This document shows, one piece after another, positions 35,174-43,839 of a stretch of 64,000 nucleotides of DNA. Every line of letters starts with the position of its first letter. Position 1 is the first letter of the stretch. The stretch is taken from positions 1 to 64,000 of the forward strand of contig CAWEQO010000008.1 of the NCBI GenBank assembly GCA_963811225.1, written 5' to 3'. The translations under genes were made by a program, and so were the position numbers. The notes under the pieces were generated by a model. The model did no database searches, had not been told where the DNA came from, and saw nothing but the letters and a program-made list of their open reading frames with translations. This stretch comes from CAWEQO01 sp963811225 (GTDB taxonomy: Bacteria > Chloroflexota > Anaerolineae > Anaerolineales > Anaerolineaceae).

Positions 35174-35779
35174 TCAAGGGTTGGCTGCATTGACGACAAA
35201 CGGTTCGTTCAACACCTTCATATTGTCCAGCGGCCAGTAAATGACCAGCGCCCTCCCGACAATGTTCTCCAACGGCACGAACCCCCAACTATGCGAATCC
35301 GACGACTGGTTGCGGTTGTCCCCTAAGACAAACACTCCGTTCTGAGGCACCACCCACTCACCATCGTACTTGGGTGGGGCGGCGATATAATCTTCCTCTA
35401 TGGGCTGGCCGTTGATGTAGACCGTTCCGTTGCGGACATCGACGGTGTCGCCTGGTACGCCAATCACACGCTTGATGTAATCCTCAGCCGGGTTTTGCGG
35501 GTAATGAAAAACGATAATATCCCCATGGCCAATCGATCCTACGCGGTAGGCCAGTTTATTGACCAAAATAAACTCGCCCGAATGCAGGGTTGGCTGCATG
35601 CTAATGTTTTCCACCCGAACGCGAGCCACAACGCTGTCGATCAGAAGATACAGAACCAGCGCAAGCAAGATTGTCTGCAGCGTTTCCAGCAGAAATTGCC
35701 CGACCTTCTTGATCGTTCCCCCAGAGTTGGGTGTTTCGGGAACCATTTCGGAGTGAAAATCTTCCAACACATCCTCCAA
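35174..35779 (-). CDS. lepB: Signal peptidase I
   Basis: A 201-aa membrane-bound serine protease that removes signal peptides. One membrane helix (~28-48, LLETLQTILLALVLYLLIDS) is followed by the catalytic Ser in ENISMQPTLHSGEF and the catalytic Lys in YIKRVIGVPGDTV, then GDNRNQSSDSHSWGFVP. The short single-helix form is like that of Gram-positive and Chloroflexota enzymes. It has its own promoter and terminator. Confidence 0.95.
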   Translation of the reverse strand: MEDVLEDFHSEMVPETPNSGGTIKKVGQFLLETLQTILLALVLYLLIDSVVARVRVENISMQPTLHSGEFILVNKLAYRVGSIGHGDIIVFHYPQNPAEDYIKRVIGVPGDTVDVRNGTVYINGQPIEEDYIAAPPKYDGEWVVPQNGVFVLGDNRNQSSDSHSWGFVPLENIVGRALVIYWPLDNMKVLNEPFVVNAANP

Positions 35780-35827
35780 TTATTGGCTGGGCCGCCTCCA
35801 TCGAGAAGGCTCAGCAAGCCTATAATC

Positions 35828-35856
35828 ATTATAAAACTCGTTAAGGTCAATCGCAA
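35828..35856 (-). promoter_or_regulatory. lepB promoter
   Basis: On the minus strand, TTGCGA (35856-35851), a 17-base spacer and a perfect TATAAT (35833-35828) lie ~50 bases before the lepB start. Confidence 0.7.
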
Positions 35857-35902
35857 GCCCTAATAAAGGTTTGGGAGATGAGGATTCGTTAATGGTACCG
35901 GG

Positions 35903-36067
35903 CCTCACCGGGCGAAGTGCGCTCGATCAAGTAGACCAACGCGTGAGGAACCCTTACAAAATGCTTCGCCAGGGCCAAGCGAAGCGATGCGGCCAGGTGG
36001 AACCCACTTTGGAAATGTGTTCCACCTGTTCGCTCGATTGAAAAAGAGGGGCCTGCGCCCGGTGAGG
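35903..36067. repeat. Multi-arm inverted-repeat element between der and lepB
   Basis: A 12-bp perfect outer stem (cctcaccgggcg at 35903-35914 with its complement at 36056-36067) encloses two more perfect hairpins: 7 bp (35963-35969 with 35979-35985) and 10 bp (35994-36003 with 36019-36028). No credible gene lies here. The three-way layout could be a structured RNA, a complex terminator after der or a dispersed palindromic element. Confidence 0.55.
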
Positions 36068-36077
36068 GGCTTAGGAT

Positions 36078-37438
36078 TTAATGCCTCGGTTTCAACACAA
36101 TCCGGATCGGTGTGCCGATAAAATGATACTCGTCCCGCAGTCGATTCTCCAGATAGCGCATGTAGGTGAAGTGTGCCAGCCTGGGATCGTTGACGTAGAT
36201 CATGAAGGTGGGCGGATCGGAGCGCACCTGGGTGCCGTAGTACATGCGCAGCTGCCGCCCGGCATGGGATGGGGCCGGATGAGCGTCCTGCGCCTCCTGG
36301 ATGACCCGGTTGAGCTGGCCGGTCGTCAGGCGTACCAGCCGCTCCTCCTGCACCCGCAGCGCCAACGGCAGCACCTGATCGACCCGCTGACCGGTCTTGG
36401 CCGAGATGAACAGGATCGGCACGTAATCCAGGAAGTTGAGCTCCTGGCGGATGTGTTTGGTGTACTCGTCCATGGTGTAGGTGTCTTTTTCCACCAGGTC
36501 CCATTTGTTGACCAGCACCACGGTGCTCTTCCAGGCATCGAGGATGAATCCGGCAATATGGGTATCCTGGGCGGTCAGGCCGGAGGTGGCATCGACCATC
36601 AGTAAGGCAACATCGGCGCGCTCGATGGCACGCATCGCCCGGATCACGCTGTACTTCTCCACGCCCGGCTCGATCCGGCCGCGGCGGCGGATGCCGGCTG
36701 TGTCAATCAGGGTGATCGGCACATCATTGTATTCCATAAAGGTATCGACCGCGTCGCGGGTGGTCCCGGCAATCGGGCTGACGATGGCGCGCTCCTGGCC
36801 CACCAACTTGTTCAGCAGGCTGGACTTCCCGGCGTTGGGTTTTCCAACGATGGCAATCTTGACCGAATCGTCCTCTTCTTCCTCCTCTTGGGCGGGGAAG
36901 GCGGCTACCAGATCGTCTAACAGGTCCCCGGTGCCGGTGCCGTGCAGGGCTGAGATGGGGTAAGGCTCCCCCATACCCAGCTCGTAGAACTCCGGTGCGC
37001 CCATGCGAAGGGTCTGGCTGTCCGATTTGTTCACGACCAGGAAGATCGGCGGCCAGGGCTGCCCGTCGCGCTTGCTTTGGTTGCGCCGCAGGATTTCGGC
37101 AACCTCCCGGTCGGCGGGGGTGACTCCGGCGATGGCGTCGGTGAGGAACAGCACAGCGTCAGCCTCTTCGATGGCTACCTGCACCTGGGCGCGGATTTGC
37201 TTGATATAATCGGCCGAGCCAATCGACAGCGGGTCTTTGCCGCCTGCCGTTGGGTCGACGCCGCCGGTATCGACAATGTCGAAGTCGATGCCGTTCCATT
37301 CCGCCTCGGCCAAAAGCCGGTCGCGGGTAGTGCCGGGCACGTTATCGACGATAGCCAGCGGCTCGCCTGCCAGGCGGTTAAAAACGTACTTTTACCAACA
37401 TTGGGCCGCCCAACCAGGGCGACAATGGATTTCTTCAT
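36078..37438 (-). CDS. der: Ribosome biogenesis GTPase Der (EngA), frameshifted
   Basis: A double-GTPase needed for 50S assembly, ~453 aa when repaired. G-domain 1 begins SIVALVGRPNVGKST, but the frame breaks in the P-loop at the T5 run (plus-strand A5 at 37380-37384). Adding one T restores STFFNRLAGEPLAIVDNVPG. G-domain 2 has IAIVGKPNAGKSSLLNKL, DTAGIRRRG and NKWD, followed by the KH-like C-terminal domain. Der is essential in most bacteria, so this is probably a sequencing or assembly error. It is flanked by hairpins on both sides. Confidence 0.9.
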
Positions 37439-37477
37439 CTTGATTCCTACTTCTCGTTGATTTCCCCTTCAGGTTTA

Positions 37478-37519
37478 GCGGTAGATCCTAAGGATTCAAA
37501 ATCCCTCAGGATCTACCGC
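37478..37519. terminator. Hairpin between cdaR and der
   Basis: A 12-bp perfect stem (gcggtagatcct at 37478-37489 with its complement at 37508-37519) continues inward through aaggatt/aatccct with small bulges. It lies just after the cdaR stop. It has no strong T-tract, so it may terminate weakly or stabilise the mRNA end. Confidence 0.55.
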
Positions 37520-37524
37520 CAAGT

Positions 37525-38868
37525 TTATTGTCCAGATGGACCGGCTGCGGTCGGGGTTGGTGTGGGTGAGCTCCCACCCGGAGCTTGAGTCGGGGTGGGC
37601 GTTGCGCGGGTTCCGAAGCGCGGTGCGGCCGCGACGGTCACTTCCACCGTACTGGGCAGCACCAATTCAACCTTCAACTCCCCATCCAGCAGCTCAATGT
37701 GCGGTGAGAGCTGATAGGTTCCCACAGCTTGCCCGGTTACATCGACGGTAACACGAATATTCTGGGCAGTCAGCTGGTCGAGCACCGGAAGCGGGCCGGA
37801 AAGGATCACGGTAACCGTCTCCGGAGAGACACTGGCGCGCAGCCCCTCGCTCAGGCCAATCACTTCCACATTCATGCCTTGCATGGTCAGGCTGCCTTCG
37901 ATAGCGGCGATGCTAACCTGCACCTCTACGAATTTATCTCCCGCCGCGCCCTCCGATCCAACCACGGAAACGCCATTTGGCAGGTTGAGCGGCAAGAATA
38001 CATCAATATCATCTTTGGCCCCGTTCAAGTCCAGCGGGGAAGTTTCCACGTAGCCGGGCAGCTGATCGACCAGACGCGGATCCTGGCTGAAGACCGTTAC
38101 AGCAGGTGGGAAGACCGAGATATTGGTGACCCGGTAAGTGGCGGCGACCTGGCCGGTAATCACCGGCTTAACCACCACGTTCCGATAACCGCCGCGCTGG
38201 GTCACTTCCACCTGGACCGCAACCGTGGCGGGGTCGATGGTGACGCCGTTGACCACGTTGCCGCCGGCATTGACGGCCTGCAAATTCAGATCGCGCTGGA
38301 TGTTCTCCTGCGCCCGGTTCAAGTCCAGCACGGCCCGCACCTCGGTCACCTGGCTCACCTGCGTCTGTGGGCCGGTGATTGTGGCAGTCTTCTGGCTGAG
38401 TACGGGGGTTGCGGCCTGATAGCCAACGGCCGGATCGCCGCGCTGGACCAGGTGGATCGGCAAGGACTGGCTGGATATCGCTTCCAGATCGACCGTGACC
38501 TGGCTGGGATCGTAGCTGACAACACGCACGGTGTCGGTCGTCGGCTGCACCTTGACCGGCACGCTGTGCGAGCCCGGCTTCAATCCCGACAGATCGATGA
38601 ATGCCCGTACCGGCGCCTGGCCGTTCAAGATGCGATCCCAAACCGTGGAGGGCGCCCGCAGCGTCACAGTGACCTGATCGGGCACATTGTTGGTGAGCAG
38701 CATGCCGGGATCCTGGCCGATCACTTCAATCGGCACGGGACGCGGAAAAGGCCGGGCCGTGATCGGATCGGTGGAGGAAACGGCCGAGATCCAGACGGTC
38801 ACGGACAGGATAAACGATAAGATCAAGGTGGGCAGATTGCGGACAATGGTGCGAAGGATGTTCAACAT
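37525..38868 (-). CDS. cdaR: YbbR-domain regulator of diadenylate cyclase (CdaR)
   Basis: A 447-aa protein. An N-terminal membrane helix (NLPTLILSFILSVTVWISAV) is followed by about four YbbR repeats outside the membrane (recognisable by VTVTLRAPSTVWDRI, VDLEAISSQSLPI, VEVTQRGGYRN and VTVILSGPLPVLDQL). It ends in a Thr/Pro tail. CdaR binds the membrane cyclase CdaA and tunes c-di-AMP synthesis. It follows cdaA with a single base between stop and start, the standard pairing. Confidence 0.9.
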   Translation of the reverse strand: MLNILRTIVRNLPTLILSFILSVTVWISAVSSTDPITARPFPRPVPIEVIGQDPGMLLTNNVPDQVTVTLRAPSTVWDRILNGQAPVRAFIDLSGLKPGSHSVPVKVQPTTDTVRVVSYDPSQVTVDLEAISSQSLPIHLVQRGDPAVGYQAATPVLSQKTATITGPQTQVSQVTEVRAVLDLNRAQENIQRDLNLQAVNAGGNVVNGVTIDPATVAVQVEVTQRGGYRNVVVKPVITGQVAATYRVTNISVFPPAVTVFSQDPRLVDQLPGYVETSPLDLNGAKDDIDVFLPLNLPNGVSVVGSEGAAGDKFVEVQVSIAAIEGSLTMQGMNVEVIGLSEGLRASVSPETVTVILSGPLPVLDQLTAQNIRVTVDVTGQAVGTYQLSPHIELLDGELKVELVLPSTVEVTVAAAPRFGTRATPTPTQAPGGSSPTPTPTAAGPSGQ

Positions 38869-38869
38869 G

Positions 38870-39754
38870 TTAATCCTCCGGCCTGCCGCCAGATGCCAGC
38901 CAGCGCCGGATCTGTGCGAGGATATTCATAGGAGCACTCGATATTTCTATCGGCCGGTAAAACGCCATCAACACGTTTTCCAGCCGTTCGCTGTCCAGGC
39001 GGCGGATCATGCGCCCGCCGTGGGCGATGGAGATAGAGCCGGTCTCTTCGGAGACGACTACGGCGATCGCGTCCGTGGCTTCGGAGATCCCCAAGGCGGC
39101 GCGATGGCGCAGGCCCATCTGGCGTTCCGGCGAGCGGTTGAGGATGCCGCTGGCGGACAGCGGCATGACGGTGGCCGCGGCGATGATGCGGTTATTGGCG
39201 ATGATGGCGGCGCCGTCATGCAGGGGGGTATTTGGATAAAAGATTTGCAACAGCAATTCCGGAGTCACGCGAGCGTTGAGTTGCACCCCGGTGGATACGT
39301 ATTCCTGGAGCGGGTCGGCGCGCTGCAGGATGATCAAGGCCCCATGCTGGCGGGCCGAAAGCCGGGCCGACGCGCTGACGATGGCGCGGATGGTGGACTG
39401 CATCTCCTCGAAATTGGAGGTGCTCTGCTGCCAGATCATGGTGCCGGAGCCTGCCCGGCCCAATCGTTCCAATGCGCGCCGGATCTCGGGCGCGAAGATG
39501 ACAGGAATGGCAAACAACAGCGCAGGCAGGGTGGTGCGCACCAGCCACGAAAACGCCGGGAGGCGTACCAGGCTGGTGAGCAGGCTGAGCAGGATGGCTA
39601 GCAGGATCACGCCACGCAGTAAAACCATCGCCTGGGTATCCCGCACCATAATCAGGATCCCAAAGAATACGATGGTCACCAGGGCAATGTCGAGAACATC
39701 CGTCCATTGGAGCCGCTGGAATAAAAACAACACTTCGCTTAACAGATCAGGCAC
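38870..39754 (-). CDS. cdaA: Membrane diadenylate cyclase (CdaA)
   Basis: A 294-aa enzyme that makes c-di-AMP from two ATP. Three N-terminal membrane helices (~18-38, 44-62, 66-88) precede a DAC domain. That domain holds the catalytic NTPLHDGAAIIANNRI (DGA motif) and MGLRHRAALGISEATDAI (RHR motif). It starts with GTG. It lies downstream of coaE and immediately upstream of cdaR, forming a c-di-AMP module that usually controls potassium and cell-wall homeostasis. Confidence 0.94.
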   Translation of the reverse strand: MPDLLSEVLFLFQRLQWTDVLDIALVTIVFFGILIMVRDTQAMVLLRGVILLAILLSLLTSLVRLPAFSWLVRTTLPALLFAIPVIFAPEIRRALERLGRAGSGTMIWQQSTSNFEEMQSTIRAIVSASARLSARQHGALIILQRADPLQEYVSTGVQLNARVTPELLLQIFYPNTPLHDGAAIIANNRIIAAATVMPLSASGILNRSPERQMGLRHRAALGISEATDAIAVVVSEETGSISIAHGGRMIRRLDSERLENVLMAFYRPIEISSAPMNILAQIRRWLASGGRPED

Positions 39755-39837
39755 GTGGCTTCACTACCTTATCTGCAACTTTTCCGGTATCCATTCTTCC
39801 TCTTGCAACCTTTTAACAGCCTGGCATTGATCCACGG

Positions 39838-40986
39838 CTAGATTGGGCGCAGCACCCGATCTTGCCGGAGTTGTTTGAAATATAAAATAGTGCCCTCGGG
39901 CATCAACTCTTGCGCGGCTTCCTTCCACGCCTGCACGCTCAGCCGCTGCGGTGGGGTCTGTTCGTAGCCCATCTTGCGCCAGAGCGCATCCTGCTTGGCC
40001 AGCTCTGGGCGCACAAACACCAGCGAAGCCTCGCACTGCAAGTCGCGCGAGGCCCGTTCCACCTCTTCGAAGAGCGGCGGCAGCGCCTCTCCCGGCGATA
40101 GGGATGGATCGATGATCACATCGACCGAGCGCGAAACTAAGTTCTCTACCTGCCAGCCGATCGCACCCATCGTCCTGTGACCAACTTGCAGCAGAAGGAA
40201 GGCCTTTTCTCCGAAGGCCTCCATGATATCATCCTGGCTCAACAGCTTCTTGGGCTTTGTAATGTGGTTGATCAGGTCGGCGATCTGAGCCGAGTGGCGC
40301 GGCCGGGCGCGCAGCACGTGAATCTCACCGGCCGGGCGCTCGGCCTGAGCGGCGGCTTCGGCGGCCTTGGCGGCGTCCTCAGCGCCTGGGAGGATCTTTT
40401 CCCAGGCAGCGACCACCTGCTTCCAGGTGTCGGTGAAGGTGCCGGTGTTCTTAATGATCACCGTGGCGGCTGAAAGTTTTTCAGCCTGCGGCGGCTGAGC
40501 CATAATGCGCCGCTGGGCGTCCTCGCGGCTCATGTGGCGGTTCTTCATCAACCGGGCGGACTGCGCTTCGGGAGGGGCGTAGGTAACCCAGATGCTGTCG
40601 CACTGCTTCCCGATCCCGGCTTCCAGCAGCTTGATGGCCTCGATCACCACGACGCGCTGCTTCGAGCGCTGGATCAGGAAATCGATCGCCTGGTTGACGA
40701 GCGGATGAATGACGCCTTCGAGAGTCTTGAGCGCTTCGGGGTCGGAAAATACGACCCGGGCCAATTTCGCCCGGTCGATCTGCCCGTCCGGTCCGAGTAC
40801 CCAGCGGCCAAAGTTCTTGACGATCGGCTGGTAGCCGGGGGCGTCCTTGGCAATCACCCGATGAGACAGCGCATCCGCGTCGATCCCGTAAGCGCCGAGG
40901 TGCTCCAGCATACGCCGCACGACGCTTTTGCCTGTACCGATATTGCCGGTCAATCCGATGACATATTTACCGACCCACTTGCTCAC
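39838..40986 (-). CDS. coaE: Dephospho-CoA kinase fused to a GNAT-like domain
   Basis: A 382-aa protein, about twice the usual CoaE length. Residues 1-200 are dephospho-CoA kinase, the last step of CoA synthesis: P-loop GNIGTGKS (14-21), IDADALSHRVI and LMKNRHMSREDAQRRI. An Ala/Glu-rich linker (~203-220) joins residues ~222-382. That part looks like a GNAT acetyltransferase fold (VLRARPRHSAQIADLINHI, FLLLQVGHRTMGAIGWQVE, WRKMGYEQTPPQRLS). A CoA-making enzyme tethered to a CoA-using fold is notable; the substrate of the second domain is unknown. It is upstream of cdaA and may share its transcript. Confidence 0.88.
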   Translation of the reverse strand: MSKWVGKYVIGLTGNIGTGKSVVRRMLEHLGAYGIDADALSHRVIAKDAPGYQPIVKNFGRWVLGPDGQIDRAKLARVVFSDPEALKTLEGVIHPLVNQAIDFLIQRSKQRVVVIEAIKLLEAGIGKQCDSIWVTYAPPEAQSARLMKNRHMSREDAQRRIMAQPPQAEKLSAATVIIKNTGTFTDTWKQVVAAWEKILPGAEDAAKAAEAAAQAERPAGEIHVLRARPRHSAQIADLINHITKPKKLLSQDDIMEAFGEKAFLLLQVGHRTMGAIGWQVENLVSRSVDVIIDPSLSPGEALPPLFEEVERASRDLQCEASLVFVRPELAKQDALWRKMGYEQTPPQRLSVQAWKEAAQELMPEGTILYFKQLRQDRVLRPI

Positions 40987-41262
40987 AGCAGCTCCTCGAT
41001 GATGGCCCTGTTCTGATGCGAAAGATCGAAGCAGTACATTGCAGTGGAATGCTGCAGCGTTGGCTGCAACAAGCGACTTCGATTTTTCTTAGACGTCATT
41101 TCTGGTTCCGTGCTCTTTCATTTTAATCTTCAGTCCGGATAATGTCAAACCAAACTGCTCCGGCAGGGACGGCCGTAAAGAAACCGTAAAGTGCGCCGGC
41201 CGCAGGCACAGACCGAAATCAGGCGACGGCGCCCACCTTAAGGTCAATTTTATCAAAATTTC

Positions 41263-41291
41263 TTGACAACTACGGCCCATCCGGGTAAAAT
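41263..41291 (+). promoter_or_regulatory. tRNA-Phe promoter
   Basis: Consensus TTGACA (41263-41268), a 17-base spacer and TAAAAT (41286-41291) lie 27 bases upstream of the mature tRNA end. Confidence 0.85.
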
Positions 41292-41317
41292 CTTTCTGCG
41301 TTTAGAATCAAAGACAG

Positions 41318-41390
41318 GCCGAGATAGCTCAGTTGGTAGAGCACGCGACTGAAAATTGCGGTGTCCTGGGTCCGATTCCCAGTCTCGGCA
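41318..41390 (+). tRNA. tRNA-Phe (anticodon GAA)
   Basis: A complete cloverleaf: acceptor GCCGAGA/TCTCGGC, D-stem GCTC/GAGC, anticodon stem CGCGA/TTGCG with loop CTGAAAA (anticodon GAA) and T-arm CTGGG-TCCGATT-CCCAG. The discriminator is A, and CCA is not encoded (CAA follows). Confidence 0.97.
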
Positions 41391-41401
41391 CAAAACGCAT
41401 G

Positions 41402-41435
41402 AAGAGCAGGCAGTCACTCGCCTGCTCTTTTTTAT
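41402..41435 (+). terminator. tRNA-Phe terminator
   Basis: A 10-bp perfect stem (aagagcaggc at 41402-41411 with gcctgctctt at 41420-41429) is followed by a T-rich tract. It lies 11 bases past the tRNA end. Confidence 0.9.
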
Positions 41436-41518
41436 TTGTGTGTCAAGAAAAGCCCCCATTAGGCAATCCATCTGGCTTATCGAACAAAATTCGTTTCTTC
41501 TGTTACAATCTACCTGCT

Positions 41519-42905
41519 ATGAAGAAGAAGCAAACCGCAACCCTTGCTTCCGTTGGGATGGTCCTGCTCGGGCTGGCCTTGATTTCCCTCGGGACGCGCC
41601 GGGCGGTGACCCTGGTCATCGACGGGCAGCCGCGGGTGCTGCACAGCCGGGCCTTGTTCGCCGGGCAGGCGCTCAACCAGGCCGGCATCCCGCTGGGACC
41701 GTCCGATCGCATCTCACCGGAACCCGCCAGCCTGCTGGGCTGGAGCCCGGTTATCACAGTCGAGCGGGCCGCTCAGGTACAGCTGGCTTCGCCTGTGGGG
41801 CTGTCACTACCCGTGCTCAGCCTGCAGCGCCTGCCGGGCAACCTGCTCCTGGCAGCCGGCGCTCGCTTGTTCCCCGGCGATCGAATTCTACTGGAACGGG
41901 CAGGAACTGCCGCCCGACCTCCTTTTACCCCCCGCCCCCACTTACACCCTGCAGCTGCAGCCCGCCGTGCCAGTGCAGTTGACGCAGAACGGAAAGCCGC
42001 AGACCCTCTATACGGCCGCGCCCACGCTGGCGGGAGCGCTGTGGCAGGCGGGCATCCGCCCCTCGTACGTCGATGATGTCTCGGCGCCGCTGGACGCGCT
42101 GCTGGGCAGCTCCAACCAGGTCAGCTACAACCGGGCCATCCCCTTGACGATCCAGGTCGGCGAGCGCCAATTCACGACTCGCTCGGCCGGGCAAACGGTG
42201 GGTCAGGCCCTGCTGGACGCCGGGATTGCTTTGCAGGGCATGGACTACAGCCTGCCACCTGAGACAGAGCCGATCCCGGCAGACGGCAGCATTCAGGTGG
42301 TGCGGGTGCGGGAAGAGGTGGCGCTCAAACAGACTGCCGTCCCCTTCACCTACGAATACGTGGACGACCCCGAGACCGAGCTGGACCAGAAAAGCGTGAT
42401 CGAGCCCGGACAGTACGGCATCCAGGTGGAACGAGTGCGGGTGCGCTATGAGAACGGAAAGGAAGCGGCCCGCCAGACCGAGGATCAGTGGACGGCCAGC
42501 GAGCCAAAGCCGCAGGTTGTCGGCCGCGGCACGAAGGTGTCGGTCAAAACTGTGGATGCGCCCGGCGGCCCGCTGGAGTACTGGCGCAAGATGACCGTCT
42601 ACGCCACCTCGTACTCACCGTGCAACTCAGGCGCCGAGCGCTGCTACAGCGGCACCTCGCTGGGCCTGCCGGTCAAGCGGGGTGTGATCGGGGTAACCAA
42701 GGAGTGGTATCGCCTGCTGGCAGGGACGCAGGTTTACATCCCGGGCTACGGCAAGGCGGTGATCGCCGACATCGGTGGGGGCATCCCCGGAACTTCGTGG
42801 ATCGATTTGGGCTTTAGCGACGAGAACTTCGAGCCCTGGCATCAGAATGTGACCATCTATTTCCTCACCCCCATCCCGGCCAACGTGCCCCTGGCGCTGC
42901 CATGA
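41519..42905 (+). CDS. YabE-like DUF348/G5/3D-domain protein, frameshifted
   Basis: A secreted or membrane-anchored cell-wall protein, ~461 aa when repaired. The N-terminus (MKKKQTATLASVGMVLLGLA) is a signal or anchor helix. Two DUF348 (ubiquitin-like) repeats follow, including LVIDGQPRVLHSRALFAGQA and VGERQFTTRSAGQTVGQALL. A G5-like segment and a C-terminal 3D domain (VYATSYSPCNSGAERCYSG; AVIADIGGGIPGTSWIDLGF, with the Asp residues) complete it. The two frames meet near 41886-41889. Dropping one base gives GDRIYWNGQELPPDLLL and rejoins them. 3D-domain proteins of this kind are linked to peptidoglycan remodelling. Its stop overlaps the rsmA start (ATGA). Confidence 0.8.
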
Positions 42906-43753
42906 ACGGTTCCTACAACCTTCCACCGCTCGAAATCGGCGCACTGCTGCGCAAGCATGGCCTGCGGCCCAAAAAGGGCCTGGGACAGAACTTCCTGGCC
43001 GATCCGTTTGCGCTCGAACGAATCGTCTCGGCGGCGGAGATACCACCCCAGGCAGCCGTGCTGGAGATTGGTCCCGGACTGGGCGGCCTGACCCGCTACC
43101 TGGCCGCAGCTGCCCGGCGGGTCGTGGCGGTGGAGCTGGATGCCGCCCTGCTGCCGGCGCTGCAAGAGGTGCTGGCCCCATTCGATAACGTCGAAGTGGT
43201 CCAGGGCGATATCCTGGAACTCGCGCCTGAGCAGCTGATGCAGGAGCCCGGCTACCAGGTGGTGGCCAATATCCCCTACTACATCACCTCGGCGGTCATC
43301 CGCCACCTGCTGGAAGCGTCCCTCCAGCCTGAGCGGATTGTGTTGACCGTGCAGAAAGAGGTCGCCGAGCGGATCACGGCTGCGCCCGGCAAGCTGAGCC
43401 TGCTGGCGCTGAGCGTGCAGGCGTATGGAGAACCGAAGGTGGCGGCGCGCATCCCGGCGGGAGCGTTCTACCCGCCCCCCAACGTGGACTCGGCGGTGGT
43501 ACGGGTGGACCTGTACCCCCAGCCGGTGATCCCAACCGATCAGATAGACAGCTTCTTCCGTCTGGCGAAGGCCGGCTTTAGCCAGAAGCGCAAGACGCTG
43601 CGCAATTCGCTCTCAGGAGGTCTGGGCTGGAAGCCTGATCGAGCACAGGCCCTGCTGGCCGCGGTCAACATCGATCCCATGCGCCGGGCCGAGACCCTCA
43701 GCCTGGATGAGTGGCGTGAGCTGACCGCTTCTTACATCAAGCAAACAAGCTAA
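42902..43753 (+). CDS. rsmA: 16S rRNA (adenine1518/1519-N6) dimethyltransferase
   Basis: A 283-aa KsgA/RsmA enzyme that dimethylates two adenines in helix 45 of 16S rRNA. Motifs are GLGQNFLADPFALERIV, the SAM site VLEIGPGLGGLTRYL, VVAVELDAAL, the catalytic VANIPYYITSAVI (NIPY) and QKRKTLRNSL near the end. It starts inside the stop of the G5/3D gene, so the two are co-translated. The yabE-ksgA linkage is also seen in Firmicutes. Confidence 0.96.
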   Translation: MNGSYNLPPLEIGALLRKHGLRPKKGLGQNFLADPFALERIVSAAEIPPQAAVLEIGPGLGGLTRYLAAAARRVVAVELDAALLPALQEVLAPFDNVEVVQGDILELAPEQLMQEPGYQVVANIPYYITSAVIRHLLEASLQPERIVLTVQKEVAERITAAPGKLSLLALSVQAYGEPKVAARIPAGAFYPPPNVDSAVVRVDLYPQPVIPTDQIDSFFRLAKAGFSQKRKTLRNSLSGGLGWKPDRAQALLAAVNIDPMRRAETLSLDEWRELTASYIKQTS

Positions 43754-43756
43754 ACG

Positions 43757-43831
43757 CAAAGGCATGAAGGCGCAAAGAAGAGAAGAAAGAACAAGCCTTT
43801 CTTCTCTTCTTTGCGCCTTCACGCCTTCACG
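43757..43831. terminator. Long bidirectional hairpin between rsmA and glycosyltransferase
   Basis: A perfect 24-bp stem (43766-43789 with 43797-43820) has a 7-nt loop. It extends outward with a few mismatches to arms of about 40 bases or more. The arms are purine-rich on one side (aaagaagagaagaaag). It lies between convergent genes and ends in a T-rich run, so it probably terminates both transcripts. Confidence 0.8.
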
Positions 43832-43839
43832 TTTAATTC

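Noticed and set aside
41025..41083. Hairpin-like atcgaag...cttcgat followed by T's upstream of tRNA-Phe
   Set aside because: The stem is only 7 bp with a 45-base loop, and no plus-strand gene precedes it; chance is likely.
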